Made by a program: the position numbers and the translations under genes. Shown piece after piece: positions 54,449-64,000 of a stretch of DNA of 64,000 nucleotides; the first letter of the stretch is position 1; every line of letters starts with the position of its first letter. The notes under the pieces are model-generated. The model saw only the letters and a program-made list of their open reading frames with translations, was not told the origin of the DNA and did not search any database. Origin of the DNA: JACQAP01 sp035275265 (GTDB lineage: Bacteria > Pseudomonadota > Gammaproteobacteria > Burkholderiales > JACQAP01). The stretch is from NCBI GenBank assembly GCA_035275265.1, contig DATENC010000017.1, positions 124,001 through 188,000 on the forward strand, read 5' to 3'.

Positions 54449-54873
54449 TTGGAGTGGGTTGCGCGCTCAGTCAGCGCTTCCCCATGGAGGCATGTGATCA
54501 ATTAGTCCTTTCATGGCGCTTTGGCCGACGTGCTGTCGTAGCTAGCTCGAAAAATGAACTGGCCCGCCAAGCCGTTCAGATCGGGCCTTGCGTTTCGGCG
54601 GCTTCGTCATGGCTCTATGTAGCACCCTCAGCACCGGCGATGGCTTTAGCAGATCGCGCATCTCCGAGTCCGCCTGATCGCGCGCCTCGAGCGCACGTTC
54701 ATACGCCACACGCTTGGCCGTTGCGCCGGCGCTTGCTCCCAGTTCGTTGCATCTGTCGAGCATCCGCTGCGTCGTAAAGATTAAAGGGGCCAGGCTCGAT
54801 TTATCTTGGTGTGAAAAGTTGAGCGGCCTTGGGGCGGCTCAGCATTTTTTTGATCGGTGCTCTCTTTGACGTT
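54449..54873. other. 425-bp stretch at the island edge
   Basis: Apart from the doubtful 73-residue frame I see no gene. The region lies at the junction between the accessory block and the conserved Smr gene. No attachment-site repeat was visible. Confidence 0.4.
54542..54763 (-). CDS. short helical ORF, possible gene remnant
   Basis: A 73-residue frame with a helical, charged segment (AKRVAYERALEARDQADSEMRDLL) then a basic tail. The reading frame is open upstream of the ATG and the ribosome site is weak, so it may be the C-terminal remnant of a longer gene. Confidence 0.25.
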   Translation of the reverse strand: MLDRCNELGASAGATAKRVAYERALEARDQADSEMRDLLKPSPVLRVLHRAMTKPPKRKARSERLGGPVHFSS

Positions 54874-55485
54874 TCACCCCTCGCCCCTCGTCCCTCGTCC
54901 CTCGCCCCTATTTCTGCTCTTCCCTTTCAGCAGAACAACCACCGCACCACTCCCGCCGTCCTCGGGGCGGGCCTGCACGAAAGCCAGCACTTCGTCGCGT
55001 TGCGCGAGCCAGTTGCCCACTTTTCTTTTCAATACTGGTTCGCGATTCTCCGAACGCAGCCCTTTGCCGTGCACAACGCGCACGCAGCGCCATCCTTTTG
55101 CGAGAGCTTCGTTTAGGAACGCCACCAGCAACTGACGCGCTTCGTCGCTGCGTAGTCCGTGCAGGTCGAGTTGATCCTGGGTTACCCAATGGCCGCGGCG
55201 TAGCTTGCGCAGGACCATGTTCGACAGCCCGTCGCGCAGGAATACCAGCTCGTCACCGGTCTCGAGACCAACTTCGAACGGAATCTGATCGGAAAGGCTG
55301 TCCTGCAGGACCTGTTCGTTGTCGCGTAGCCGCTGCACCGGAACCGGTCTGGGGGGCTGACGGCGCAACGTGGCTTTGCCGGGGTCGGGAATCGGCGCGA
55401 CGTCCTTCAGCGCCTCGCGCAGCAACGCCTTGTCGTTCGCGGGTTCCTCGGCCGGTGGTTCCGGTTTGACTGGACGCTTGGCCAT
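54874..55485 (-). CDS. Smr-domain protein
   Basis: A 203-residue protein with a C-terminal Smr domain: QLDLHGLRSDEARQLLVAFLNEALAKGWRCVRVVHGKGL, with DLHG and the HGKG motif near residue 150. Small Smr proteins (YdaL/SmrA type) have DNA nicking activity in E. coli; MutS2 carries the same domain. The N-terminus is Pro-rich and charged. The last ten residues (RGEGRGTRGEG) come from heptamer repeats in the DNA at 54877-54911, so the C-terminus was probably extended by repeat insertion. Confidence 0.88.
   Translation of the reverse strand: MAKRPVKPEPPAEEPANDKALLREALKDVAPIPDPGKATLRRQPPRPVPVQRLRDNEQVLQDSLSDQIPFEVGLETGDELVFLRDGLSNMVLRKLRRGHWVTQDQLDLHGLRSDEARQLLVAFLNEALAKGWRCVRVVHGKGLRSENREPVLKRKVGNWLAQRDEVLAFVQARPEDGGSGAVVVLLKGKSRNRGEGRGTRGEG
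54877..54911 (-). repeat. heptamer tandem repeat inside the Smr gene end
   Basis: Five tandem 7-bp units (CCCCTCG, TCCCTCG and variants) lie at the 3' end of the Smr gene. Read on the minus strand the core is ACGAGGG, close to the ACGAGTG core of the heptamers after the PII gene. Confidence 0.85.
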
Positions 55486-55517
55486 TTGATTTCAAAACCT
55501 ATTTCTGCCACAGAGGT

Positions 55518-55681
55518 CACAGAGAACACAGAGGAAAGGCAAGAGCAAAGAAATGTGGGGGGCTAAAAGTTTTCATTGGCTGATGATCCATCACAGCAAA
55601 AGTTGGCGGTAACGTCTTACGAATATTCTCTTGGCTTGTAACTCCAATTGTCTTTTCTTGTTTTGCCTCTGTGCTCTCTGT
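55518..55681. repeat. CACAGAG inverted-repeat element
   Basis: CACAGAGAACACAGAGG at 55518-55534 and its reverse complement at 55665-55681 match at 16 of 17 positions. They flank 130 bases with no gene. Flanking bases also match partly. The element lies between the Smr gene and trxB, upstream of the Smr promoter. Confidence 0.75.
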
Positions 55682-55729
55682 GTACCCCTCAAGGGGGTAT
55701 TGTGAAGAATCCCCTGTGGCTAATGGCCT

Positions 55730-56689
55730 TTAGTGTCCCAGTTCTTCGAGATACTTCTCGGCGTCGAGCGCGGCCATACAGCCGCTGCCGGCGCTGGTGA
55801 CGGCCTGGCGATAGACATGATCCTGCACGTCGCCGGCCGCGAAAACACCGGGAACGCTGGTCGCGGTGGCATTCCCCTCGTTGCCGTTCCTGGCGACGAT
55901 GTAGCCGTTCACCATCTCGACCTGCCCTTGGAAGATCTGCGTGTTCGGGGTGTGGCCGATGGCGATGAACACACCATGCAAAGGCAACTCCCTGGTCTTG
56001 TCGCCTTGGGTGGCCTTGAGACGTACGCCGTTAACTCCTTTCTTGTCGCCAAGCACCTCGTCCAGCGTATGGTTCCATTCAACCTTGACATTGCCTGATC
56101 GGGTCTTCCCCATGAGTCGGTCGATCAGGATTGCTTCGGCGCGGAACTTGTCGCGACGGTGGACCACAGTCACCGACTTCGCGATATTGGACAGGTACAG
56201 CGCTTCCTCGACTGCGGTATTACCGCCACCGATCACGGCCACATCCTGCCCCTTGTAGAAAAAGCCGTCGCAGGTTGCGCAGGCCGATACGCCCTTGCCC
56301 ATGTAAGCTTGCTCGGAGGGCAGCCCGAGATACTTCGCCGAAGCGCCGGTGGCAATGATCAGCGCATCGCAGGTATAAGTGGCTTGGTCGCCGACCAGCT
56401 GAAATGGCCGTTGGCCCAACTTCACCGAGTGGATGTGGTCGAAGATGATTTGGGTGTTGAAGCGCTCCGCGTGTTTCTGGAAGCGCTCCATGAGTTCCGG
56501 TCCCTGCACGCCCATGACGTCGGCGGGCCAATTGTCCACGTCGGTGGTGGTCATGAGTTGCCCGCCCTGAGCAAGACCGGTGACAAGAACGGGTTTGAGG
56601 TTTGCACGGGCCGCATAGATCGCAGCGGTGTAACCGGCCGGACCGGAACCAAGAATGAGCAATCTGCAGTGCTTTGTTGTTTCGGCCAT
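55730..56689 (-). CDS. trxB: thioredoxin reductase
   Basis: A 319-residue flavoprotein: N-terminal FAD loop LILGSGPAGYTAAIYAARAN, redox pair CATC at ACATCDGFF, NADPH loop VIGGGNTAVEEALYL and FAD end motif GVFAAGDVQDHVYRQAVTSAGSG. It reduces thioredoxin with NADPH. The start at 56689 was chosen over a long upstream frame that runs into the ftsK 5' end. It is divergent from ftsK with about 140 bases between starts. Confidence 0.95.
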   Translation of the reverse strand: MAETTKHCRLLILGSGPAGYTAAIYAARANLKPVLVTGLAQGGQLMTTTDVDNWPADVMGVQGPELMERFQKHAERFNTQIIFDHIHSVKLGQRPFQLVGDQATYTCDALIIATGASAKYLGLPSEQAYMGKGVSACATCDGFFYKGQDVAVIGGGNTAVEEALYLSNIAKSVTVVHRRDKFRAEAILIDRLMGKTRSGNVKVEWNHTLDEVLGDKKGVNGVRLKATQGDKTRELPLHGVFIAIGHTPNTQIFQGQVEMVNGYIVARNGNEGNATATSVPGVFAAGDVQDHVYRQAVTSAGSGCMAALDAEKYLEELGH

Positions 56690-56828
56690 GGCAGTGTTAA
56701 ATCGGGGTAAAGCTAAAAAAAGCAAGACTGTAGCAGTCGCGCGAAGTTTGTGTCCACGCAAGGAAAATGGAGTTCGTTGAGTGCGCGACGCTGGGATATA
56801 ATTCTTTGAAACTGAAAAGGTAATTTGC

Positions 56829-59126
56829 TTGCGCACACTTTCCGCGTCCAAATCCGCAGCACAAAAAACACCCCGTAAGCCGCTGCCTCCGAAGATCGCC
56901 GCATTGTTGCGGGAATCCTGGTGGCTGCTCCTGGTTGGCGCGGCGCTATACTTGGTTCTTATCCTCTTCACCTACAGCAAGTCGGACCCGGGTTGGTCGC
57001 ACCAAGGCACCGGCTCGCTGGTGGCCAACGCCGGCGGCAAGGCCGGCGCGTCTATGGCCGACATCCTGCTTTCCATATTCGGCCTATCGGCGTGGTGGTG
57101 GGTTTTCTTCCTGCTCGCCGCGGTCGTCTGGGGCTATCGCCGACTCGACGTACCGGACGTCGACCGTCGCTCTGTGGCCGTTGCGTGCTGCGGTTTCCTG
57201 CTCCTTATCACCGCCAGCAGTGCGCTCGAGTCGCTGCGCCTTTACAGTCTGAAGGTGTCGTTGCCGCAAGGGCCGGGCGGCATGCTCGGCGAGCGAGTCA
57301 GCGGTTTGTTCTCGCAGGGATTCGGGTTTACCGGTAGTACTCTGCTGCTGCTGGTGCTGTGTGGCGTGGGATTGTCCCTTTGTACCGGCATGTCCTGGGT
57401 GGCCTTGATCGAGAAGCTCGGCGCGACGATCGAAGGCACTTACACGATCTTGGTCGAGCGCTGGCAGACCCGACAGGACATCAAAGCCGGCGAGCAGGCC
57501 GTGGCCGAGCGCGAAGAACTGGTGGAAGTCGAGCGCAAGCGCTTCGAGGAACACGAACCGATCCGCATCGAGCCGGCGCGTACAGCGATCGCCAAGTCCG
57601 ATCGCGTCATCAAGGAGAAGCAGAAGCCGTTGTTCGAAGACCTGCCGGATTCTCCGTTGCCCCCTTTGCACTTGCTCGATGAGCCTACCAGCGACCTCGA
57701 ATTGCTGTCAGCCGAGACGTTGGAGTACACCTCAAGACTGATCGAGAAGAAACTTGGCGACTTCGGCATCGAGGTCAGCGTGGTGGCCGCACAACCGGGT
57801 CCGGTAATCACGCGTTACGAAATCGAACCGGCGGTCGGTGTGAAGGGCAGCCAGATCATCAATTTGGTGAAGGACCTCGCGCGCGCGCTATCGGTGGTAA
57901 GCGTGCGTGTGGTCGAGACCATTCCCGGCAAGTCCTGCATGGGGCTGGAGATCCCGAACCCGAAACGGCAGGTGGTGCGGCTCTCGGAAATCCTCAGTTC
58001 GAAGGTGTATGCGGAGATGGGTTCTGTGCTCACGCTGGCGCTGGGCAAGGACATCGCCGGCAACCCGATCGTCGCGGACCTGGCCAGAATGCCGCACCTG
58101 CTGGTGGCGGGCACCACAGGGTCGGGCAAGTCGGTAGCGCTCAATGCCATGATCCTGTCCCTGGTGTACAAGGCGCCGGCGAAAGACGTGCGGTTGATCC
58201 TGGTGGACCCGAAAATGCTCGAGCTGTCGGTGTACGAGGGTATTCCGCATTTGCTTGCGCCGGTGGTCACCGATATGAAACAGGCCGCGCAGGCGCTCAA
58301 CTGGTGCGTTGGTGAAATGGACCGCCGCTACAAACTGATGTCAACGCTGGGTGTGCGAAACCTGTCGGGATTCAACCAGAGGATCAAGGAAGCGGAGAAG
58401 GCCGGCAAGCCGCTGACCAATCCGTTCACAATCACGCCGGAGAATCCCGAGCCGCTCACGGAACTTCCCCTGGTCGTAGTGGTCATCGATGAACTCGCTG
58501 ACCTGATGATGGTCGTGGGCAAACAAGTCGAGGAACTGATTGCGCGATTGGCGCAGAAGGCCCGCGCAGCCGGCGTGCATCTTATTCTCGCGACCCAGCG
58601 GCCGTCGGTGGATGTCATCACCGGATTGATCAAGGCGAATATTCCGACTCGGGTCGCGTTCCAGGTCTCGAGCAAGGTCGACTCGCGGACCATTCTTGAC
58701 CAGATGGGCGCGGAACAGCTCCTGGGGCAGGGCGACATGCTGTATCTGCCGCCAGGCACCGGTTATCCGCAGCGGGTGCATGGCGCGTTCGTTGCCGATC
58801 AAGAGGTGCACAAAGTGGTGGAGTACCTGAAATCGCGTGGTCAACCACAGTACATCGACGACGTTCTGGAAGGTGAGGAGGCCGATGCTGAAGATGGCGT
58901 CACGACCGGCGCGTTGGAAGGCGAAGCGGATCCCCTCTACGACCAGGCCGTGGAAATCGTTCTCAAGTCGCGGCGGGCGTCCATTTCACTCGTGCAGCGG
59001 CACTTGCGTATCGGTTATAACAGGGCAGCGCGGCTGATCGAGCAAATGGAGCGCGCCGGGATGGTTTCTACAATGTTGCCCAACGGCAACCGGGAAGTGC
59101 TTGTGCCGTCGAGAACGGAAGCATGA
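56829..59126 (+). CDS. ftsK: DNA translocase FtsK
   Basis: A 765-residue protein called from TTG. Four N-terminal transmembrane helices anchor it at the septum, a charged linker follows (ERKRFEEHEPIRIEPARTAI), and the motor has Walker A GTTGSGKSV near 428, Walker B VVVIDELADLM and a C-terminal winged-helix gamma domain (ISLVQRHLRIGYNRAARLIEQMERAGMV) that reads KOPS sites. The linker is short compared with E. coli FtsK. It acts in chromosome dimer resolution with XerCD. Confidence 0.95.
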   Translation: MRTLSASKSAAQKTPRKPLPPKIAALLRESWWLLLVGAALYLVLILFTYSKSDPGWSHQGTGSLVANAGGKAGASMADILLSIFGLSAWWWVFFLLAAVVWGYRRLDVPDVDRRSVAVACCGFLLLITASSALESLRLYSLKVSLPQGPGGMLGERVSGLFSQGFGFTGSTLLLLVLCGVGLSLCTGMSWVALIEKLGATIEGTYTILVERWQTRQDIKAGEQAVAEREELVEVERKRFEEHEPIRIEPARTAIAKSDRVIKEKQKPLFEDLPDSPLPPLHLLDEPTSDLELLSAETLEYTSRLIEKKLGDFGIEVSVVAAQPGPVITRYEIEPAVGVKGSQIINLVKDLARALSVVSVRVVETIPGKSCMGLEIPNPKRQVVRLSEILSSKVYAEMGSVLTLALGKDIAGNPIVADLARMPHLLVAGTTGSGKSVALNAMILSLVYKAPAKDVRLILVDPKMLELSVYEGIPHLLAPVVTDMKQAAQALNWCVGEMDRRYKLMSTLGVRNLSGFNQRIKEAEKAGKPLTNPFTITPENPEPLTELPLVVVVIDELADLMMVVGKQVEELIARLAQKARAAGVHLILATQRPSVDVITGLIKANIPTRVAFQVSSKVDSRTILDQMGAEQLLGQGDMLYLPPGTGYPQRVHGAFVADQEVHKVVEYLKSRGQPQYIDDVLEGEEADAEDGVTTGALEGEADPLYDQAVEIVLKSRRASISLVQRHLRIGYNRAARLIEQMERAGMVSTMLPNGNREVLVPSRTEA

Positions 59127-59148
59127 AGCGCTGGGCGGAGGAGGGGGC

Positions 59149-59736
59149 ATGCAAAAACTCTTAATCATGATGGCTGCATTGTTGGCAATGCCGCCCGTGG
59201 CAACTGCCGACGTCTACAAATGGGTGGATCGAAATGGCATCGTGCACTATGGCGATACGCCGCCTGCAAATGCAAGGGCGAAGGCGGTGGCCTTACGTTT
59301 TTCCGGCAGCGCCACGGCGATTGATGTTGCGAAGGAGTATCCGCCGAAGCCGGCGCCACAGCCCGTTTACACCGCTATCGCCGCTGAACCCGCGGAGCCC
59401 GACCCTACGCCTCGTGGATTGGACTTCGGTATATACATCATGCTGCGCCGTGGAATGAGCGAAGGCGAACTGTTGCAGCGTGCCGGCCCGCCCGATTTCG
59501 AGACCACTGAAGGAACCACGGTACAGGTATTGGTGCCATTCCGGCGCGGCCGACCGATCGATAATTTGCACGGTCGGCACGGCCGTCATGGGCGAGGGGT
59601 GGTAGATCCTTACGGCTACAACAACCTGATCGTGAAAACCTTCTACTACTACCCGACGCTTTCCAACCCATTCACCACGGAGCTTACCTTGGTCGGGGGA
59701 CGGATCAGCAATTTGCAGAGGACGAGGCAATTCTGA
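59149..59736 (+). CDS. DUF4124-domain secreted protein
   Basis: A 195-residue protein. The start at 59149 follows GGAGGGGGC and opens a signal peptide (LIMMAALLAMPPVATA) directly followed by DVYKWVDRNGIVHYGDTPP, the DUF4124 motif common in proteobacteria. The C-terminal part (MSEGELLQRAGPPDFETTEG) resembles an outer-membrane-associated SmpA/OmlA-like segment. Its stop overlaps the lolA start by one base, so they are coupled. Confidence 0.85.
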   Translation: MQKLLIMMAALLAMPPVATADVYKWVDRNGIVHYGDTPPANARAKAVALRFSGSATAIDVAKEYPPKPAPQPVYTAIAAEPAEPDPTPRGLDFGIYIMLRRGMSEGELLQRAGPPDFETTEGTTVQVLVPFRRGRPIDNLHGRHGRHGRGVVDPYGYNNLIVKTFYYYPTLSNPFTTELTLVGGRISNLQRTRQF

Positions 59737-60356
59737 TGAAGCGGGGACTCCCTGTAATCGCACTTCTTTTCAGTGGGCTGCTCGCCTTTCCGGCGCATGC
59801 CGGTCCAATCGAAAGACTGCGCGATTTCATCCAACAGACGCGCTCGGCGCGTGCAGTCTTTGCTCAGACCGTGGCGGACGCGAGCGGACAGGTCTCCCAG
59901 CAGGCGAGCGGCACGGTTCAGTTTCAGCGACCCGGGAAATTTCGCTGGACTTACAGCAAGCCCTACGAGCAACTGATCGTCGGCGATGGCGAAAAACTGT
60001 GGGTCTACGACAAGGACCTGAATCAGGTGACGCAGCGAAAACTCGACAAAGCCCTCGGCAGCAGCCCCGCGGCGCTGTTGGCCGGCGCGGACGACATCGA
60101 AAAGTATTTCTCGCTGAACGCGCTTGGGAAAAAGGGCAAATTGGACTGGCTGGAAGTCAGGCCGTACGATGAGGAAAGCCTGTTCGATAAGGTGCGAATG
60201 GGTTTCAACAGTACCACGCTCGAAGTCATGGAGCTCTACGACCACTTCGGACAGAAGACCACGATCAGATTGTCCAGGCTCGAGCGCAATCCTGTCACGA
60301 CCGGCGATACCTACACCTTCACCATCCCCGAAGGCGCCGACGTCGTCACGGAGTAG
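59736..60356 (+). CDS. lolA: outer-membrane lipoprotein carrier LolA
   Basis: A 206-residue periplasmic chaperone with signal peptide (VIALLFSGLLAFPAHA). The mature part follows LolA: FAQTVADASGQVSQQASGTVQFQRPGKFRWTY, LWVYDKDLNQVTQRKL, DEESLFDKVRMGF. It carries lipoproteins from LolCDE to LolB. Order ftsK-lolA-rarA-serS is conserved in beta- and gammaproteobacteria. It is followed by the MITE-like element. Confidence 0.94.
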   Translation: MKRGLPVIALLFSGLLAFPAHAGPIERLRDFIQQTRSARAVFAQTVADASGQVSQQASGTVQFQRPGKFRWTYSKPYEQLIVGDGEKLWVYDKDLNQVTQRKLDKALGSSPAALLAGADDIEKYFSLNALGKKGKLDWLEVRPYDEESLFDKVRMGFNSTTLEVMELYDHFGQKTTIRLSRLERNPVTTGDTYTFTIPEGADVVTE

Positions 60357-60364
60357 AAACCACC

Positions 60365-60495
60365 CACCTCACCCCGGCCCTCTCCCCCCGCCAGCGGGCG
60401 GAGAGGGAGACGAGAGGCGCGATCACTATGGTGCTAATGTTGCCAAGGCCAAGCTCCTTCTCCGCGCGTAGTGGGGAGAAGGCGGGGATGAGGTG
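60365..60495. repeat. 131-bp MITE-like palindromic element
   Basis: The ends 60365-60387 and 60473-60495 are inverted copies matching at 20 of 23 positions (outer part CACCTCA, inner part CTCTCCCC / TCTCCCC). An inner hairpin is visible near 60380-60412 (CCCGCCAGCGGGCGG). It lies between lolA and rarA. Its right end contributes GAGGTG, which is the best ribosome site for rarA. Confidence 0.8.
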
Positions 60496-60497
60496 AT

Positions 60498-61814
60498 ATG
60501 ACCGATTTGTTCGAAGCCAGGCAGCCGGCAGCGCCGCTCGCCGACCTGATGCGTCCGCAGACGCTCGAGGAAGTGGTCGGCCAGGCGCATTTGCTGGGGC
60601 CGGGCAAGCCGCTACGGGTCGCTTACGAATCCGGCAAGCTGCACTCGATGATCCTGTGGGGCCCACCGGGAGTAGGCAAGACTACGCTGGCGCGGCTGAT
60701 GGCAAGGGCGTTCGACGCCGAATTTCTGGCGCTGTCTGCGGTGCTCTCGGGCGTGAAGGACATTCGAGACGCGGTGTCCCGGGCTGAGAACGTACTGCAG
60801 CAATCCGGACGCGCGACCATCCTGTTCGTCGACGAAGTGCATCGCTTCAACAAGGCGCAGCAGGACGCCTTTCTGCCTTTCGTCGAGCGCGGCTTGGTGA
60901 CTTTCATCGGGGCCACGACGGAAAATCCATCCTTCGAAGTCAATGGGGCGCTGCTGTCGCGGGCCGCCGTGTATGTGCTCAAACCGATCGGCGAAGACGA
61001 CTTGGCGGTGGTGTTCCGGCGCACGGTTCAGAAGATCTATGGGGGCCTGTCATTTTCCGGGAAGGCGCAGGAAATCATCATCGCTGCGGCCGACGGCGAT
61101 GTGCGCCGCCTGCTTAACATGATCGAAGCACTTGGCAATGCCGCCGTATCGCGAAATATCACCTCTGTGGACGACGCGTTCGTGCAGGACACGCTGGCGC
61201 AGAATCTTCGCCGCTTCGACAAGGGCGGCGATGCTTTCTACGACCAGATCTCGGCGCTTCACAAGTCGGTGCGCGGCTCTTCGCCGGATGCGGCGCTGTA
61301 CTGGCTCACGCGCATGCTCGACGGCGGAGCAGATCCCCTATATCTGGGACGCCGCCTTGTGCGCATGGCGGTCGAAGACATCGGGCTAGCCGATCCGAGG
61401 GCGCTTCGGCTGGCACTGGATGCATGCGAGACCTACGAAAGGCTGGGTACACCGGAAGGCGAGCTTGCGCTCGCCGAAGCGGCGATCTACCTTGCCTGCG
61501 CGCCGAAATCGAATGCCGCTTACGTTGCGTATAATTCTGCGCGCGCCCATATCCAGTCAGACCAATCGCGTCCGGTGCCGGAGCACCTGCGCAATGCTCC
61601 CACAAAGCTCATGAAGGAACTTGGTTACGGCCGGACCTACCGCTATGCGCACGACGAGGCAGACGCGTATGCAGCAGGTGAGACCTATCTGCCGGACGGG
61701 CTCGAGGGGGTACGTTTTTACCAGCCGACATCGCGGGGCCTGGAAAGCAAACTCGCCGAAAAACTCGCGCAACTGCGCGACCTGGATTCGAAGGCGAACA
61801 AAAAAATTGATTAG
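60498..61814 (+). CDS. rarA: replication-associated recombination protein RarA
   Basis: A 438-residue AAA+ protein of the RarA/MgsA/WRNIP1 family: RPQTLEEVVGQAHLLGPGKPLR, Walker A GPPGVGKTT, Walker B FVDEVHRF, sensor GATTENPSF and the MgsA C-terminal segment (ARPVPEHLRNAP, YAHDEADAYAAGETYLPDGL). It acts at stalled replication forks. ATG at 60498 comes 3 bases after the repeat element ends, so translation initiation may depend on the element. Confidence 0.95.
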   Translation: MTDLFEARQPAAPLADLMRPQTLEEVVGQAHLLGPGKPLRVAYESGKLHSMILWGPPGVGKTTLARLMARAFDAEFLALSAVLSGVKDIRDAVSRAENVLQQSGRATILFVDEVHRFNKAQQDAFLPFVERGLVTFIGATTENPSFEVNGALLSRAAVYVLKPIGEDDLAVVFRRTVQKIYGGLSFSGKAQEIIIAAADGDVRRLLNMIEALGNAAVSRNITSVDDAFVQDTLAQNLRRFDKGGDAFYDQISALHKSVRGSSPDAALYWLTRMLDGGADPLYLGRRLVRMAVEDIGLADPRALRLALDACETYERLGTPEGELALAEAAIYLACAPKSNAAYVAYNSARAHIQSDQSRPVPEHLRNAPTKLMKELGYGRTYRYAHDEADAYAAGETYLPDGLEGVRFYQPTSRGLESKLAEKLAQLRDLDSKANKKID

Positions 61815-61839
61815 GCTTGCAGAAGGGTCCGGGGTTTAG

Positions 61840-63123
<1,284 letters not shown>

Positions 63124-63127
63124 GGAA

Positions 63128-64000
63128 TCACCGCTCGGCGTCTGCTTCCGCTGTGACCGTCGCGAACAGCGGCCGGTAGGGATCTTCGTAGCGCACCAGA
63201 ATGTCGTAGTAGTTACGGATGTTCTCGGTGAGAACGACCGGCTCGCCGCCCCGGGCGTAGCCGCGCTTGACTGTCGTGTAGTAGTCCGAGCGTGCAAGCA
63301 GCGGCAGCATTTTGCGAAGGTCGAACCAGGAGTCCTGATTCAACCCGTGCCGCTGGGCCAGAATCCGTGCATCTTCCAGGTGCCCGTAACCCACGTTGTA
63401 CGCCGCCAGCGCCATCCAGGTGCGATCCGGTTCGTCGATACGCACGGGTAGCGCGTCTTTGAGGATCTTCAGATAGCGTGCGCCGGCGATGATGCACTCG
63501 TGGGGATCAAGCCGGTTGGTCACACCCATGCGGTCGGCGGTTCCCGAGGTAAGCATCATGAGACCGCGCACGCCCGTCGGACTGGTTGCGAGCGGGTCCC
63601 AGTGCGATTCCTGGAAGGATAATGCGGCGAGGAGCCGCCAGTCGATCCCGGTCAACTCCTGCGCCTCCTGGAAAGCGTCCCGGTATTGCGGCAGTACTGA
63701 AGTGCGGCGCTGCAGGAAGGCGAACACATCGGCCTGATTCAAGCGTTCGATATGTCCGTAGTACCGGTCCAGCAGGATGCGCAACGAGCCGTTGGCATTG
63801 ATGCGTTTGAAGAAATCGTGTACCTGGTTGACCAATATGGGGTCGGCGTCATTTGGCAGCGCCCAGGCCAGCGTCTCGGGCCCGCCCAGGGTGAAGGCTC
63901 TGCCGATGTTGGGCGAGAAATTCTGCGCGAGTTCGAGGATGTTCGAATCGGTGACCACGAAATCGTATTCGCCATCCGACAACTGGTCCAGCAAGGCCAT
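63128..64000 (-). CDS. mltF: membrane-bound lytic transglycosylase MltF, 3' part
   Basis: The gene enters from the right edge; the ATG at the edge is internal. The visible 290 residues hold the end of the extracellular solute-binding-type regulatory domain (about 1-100) and the transglycosylase domain with catalytic Glu in LSFQESHWDPLATSPTGVRGLMML and AAYNVGYGHL. It cleaves peptidoglycan in the periplasm. It is convergent with serS, with the stop codons only 4 bases apart. Confidence 0.93.
   Translation of the reverse strand: MALLDQLSDGEYDFVVTDSNILELAQNFSPNIGRAFTLGGPETLAWALPNDADPILVNQVHDFFKRINANGSLRILLDRYYGHIERLNQADVFAFLQRRTSVLPQYRDAFQEAQELTGIDWRLLAALSFQESHWDPLATSPTGVRGLMMLTSGTADRMGVTNRLDPHECIIAGARYLKILKDALPVRIDEPDRTWMALAAYNVGYGHLEDARILAQRHGLNQDSWFDLRKMLPLLARSDYYTTVKRGYARGGEPVVLTENIRNYYDILVRYEDPYRPLFATVTAEADAER

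Overview
The window looks like chromosomal DNA of a betaproteobacterium. The evidence is high G+C coding DNA, the gene order trxB / ftsK / DUF4124 / lolA / rarA / serS / mltF, nadE next to a PII gene, PEP-CTERM secreted proteins, and a CoA/gentisate-type aromatic pathway. No rRNA, tRNA, CRISPR array or intact insertion sequence was seen.

Layout. 1-7.8 kb: the end of a VWA protein gene, a very large MASE1/PAS/GAF/GGDEF/EAL protein, an FlK-like thioesterase and a GspE/PilB ATPase. 7.8-19.3 kb: a variable region with an orphan ORF, a broken nuclease gene, a DUF11/5'-nucleotidase-C lipoprotein, two PEP-CTERM proteins, a SAM-cyclase-ATPase-TPR giant, an unfamiliar 582-aa protein with a small membrane partner, and a DUF5675 protein. 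19.6-25.3 kb: ammonium transporter and a four-gene MacAB-like export operon. 25.3-30.5 kb: Nudix hydrolase, a PQQ alcohol dehydrogenase with a lanthanide-type Asp pair plus cytochrome c, ArfB and a FecR-domain protein.

30.8-41.4 kb is the most interesting block. A MarR regulator is divergent from ten collinear genes: [2Fe-2S]/FAD reductase, SDR, a lone PaaA-type di-iron protein, gentisate-type dioxygenase, fumarylpyruvate-type hydrolase, BKACE, PdxA2-like dehydrogenase, four-carbon acid sugar kinase, NDP-forming acyl-CoA-synthetase-like protein and a zeta-GST isomerase. Dioxygenase, isomerase and hydrolase make a complete gentisate lower pathway to fumarate and pyruvate. The reductase and di-iron protein look like a two-component ring hydroxylase feeding it, and this front end does not match a system I know.

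41.5-49.4 kb: small secreted proteins, a five-gene minus-strand run (GNAT, FKBP, RraA-like, metallopeptidase-like, DUF2726), nadE with an internal duplication around its nucleophile, and PII. 49.4-54.9 kb: an accessory island of orphan, often membrane-anchored proteins around a TIR/deoxyribosyltransferase-like protein. 54.9-64 kb: conserved housekeeping genes. Several intergenic repeat families (heptamers, a CACAGAG inverted repeat, a 131-bp MITE-like element) sit between genes from 49 to 60.5 kb.
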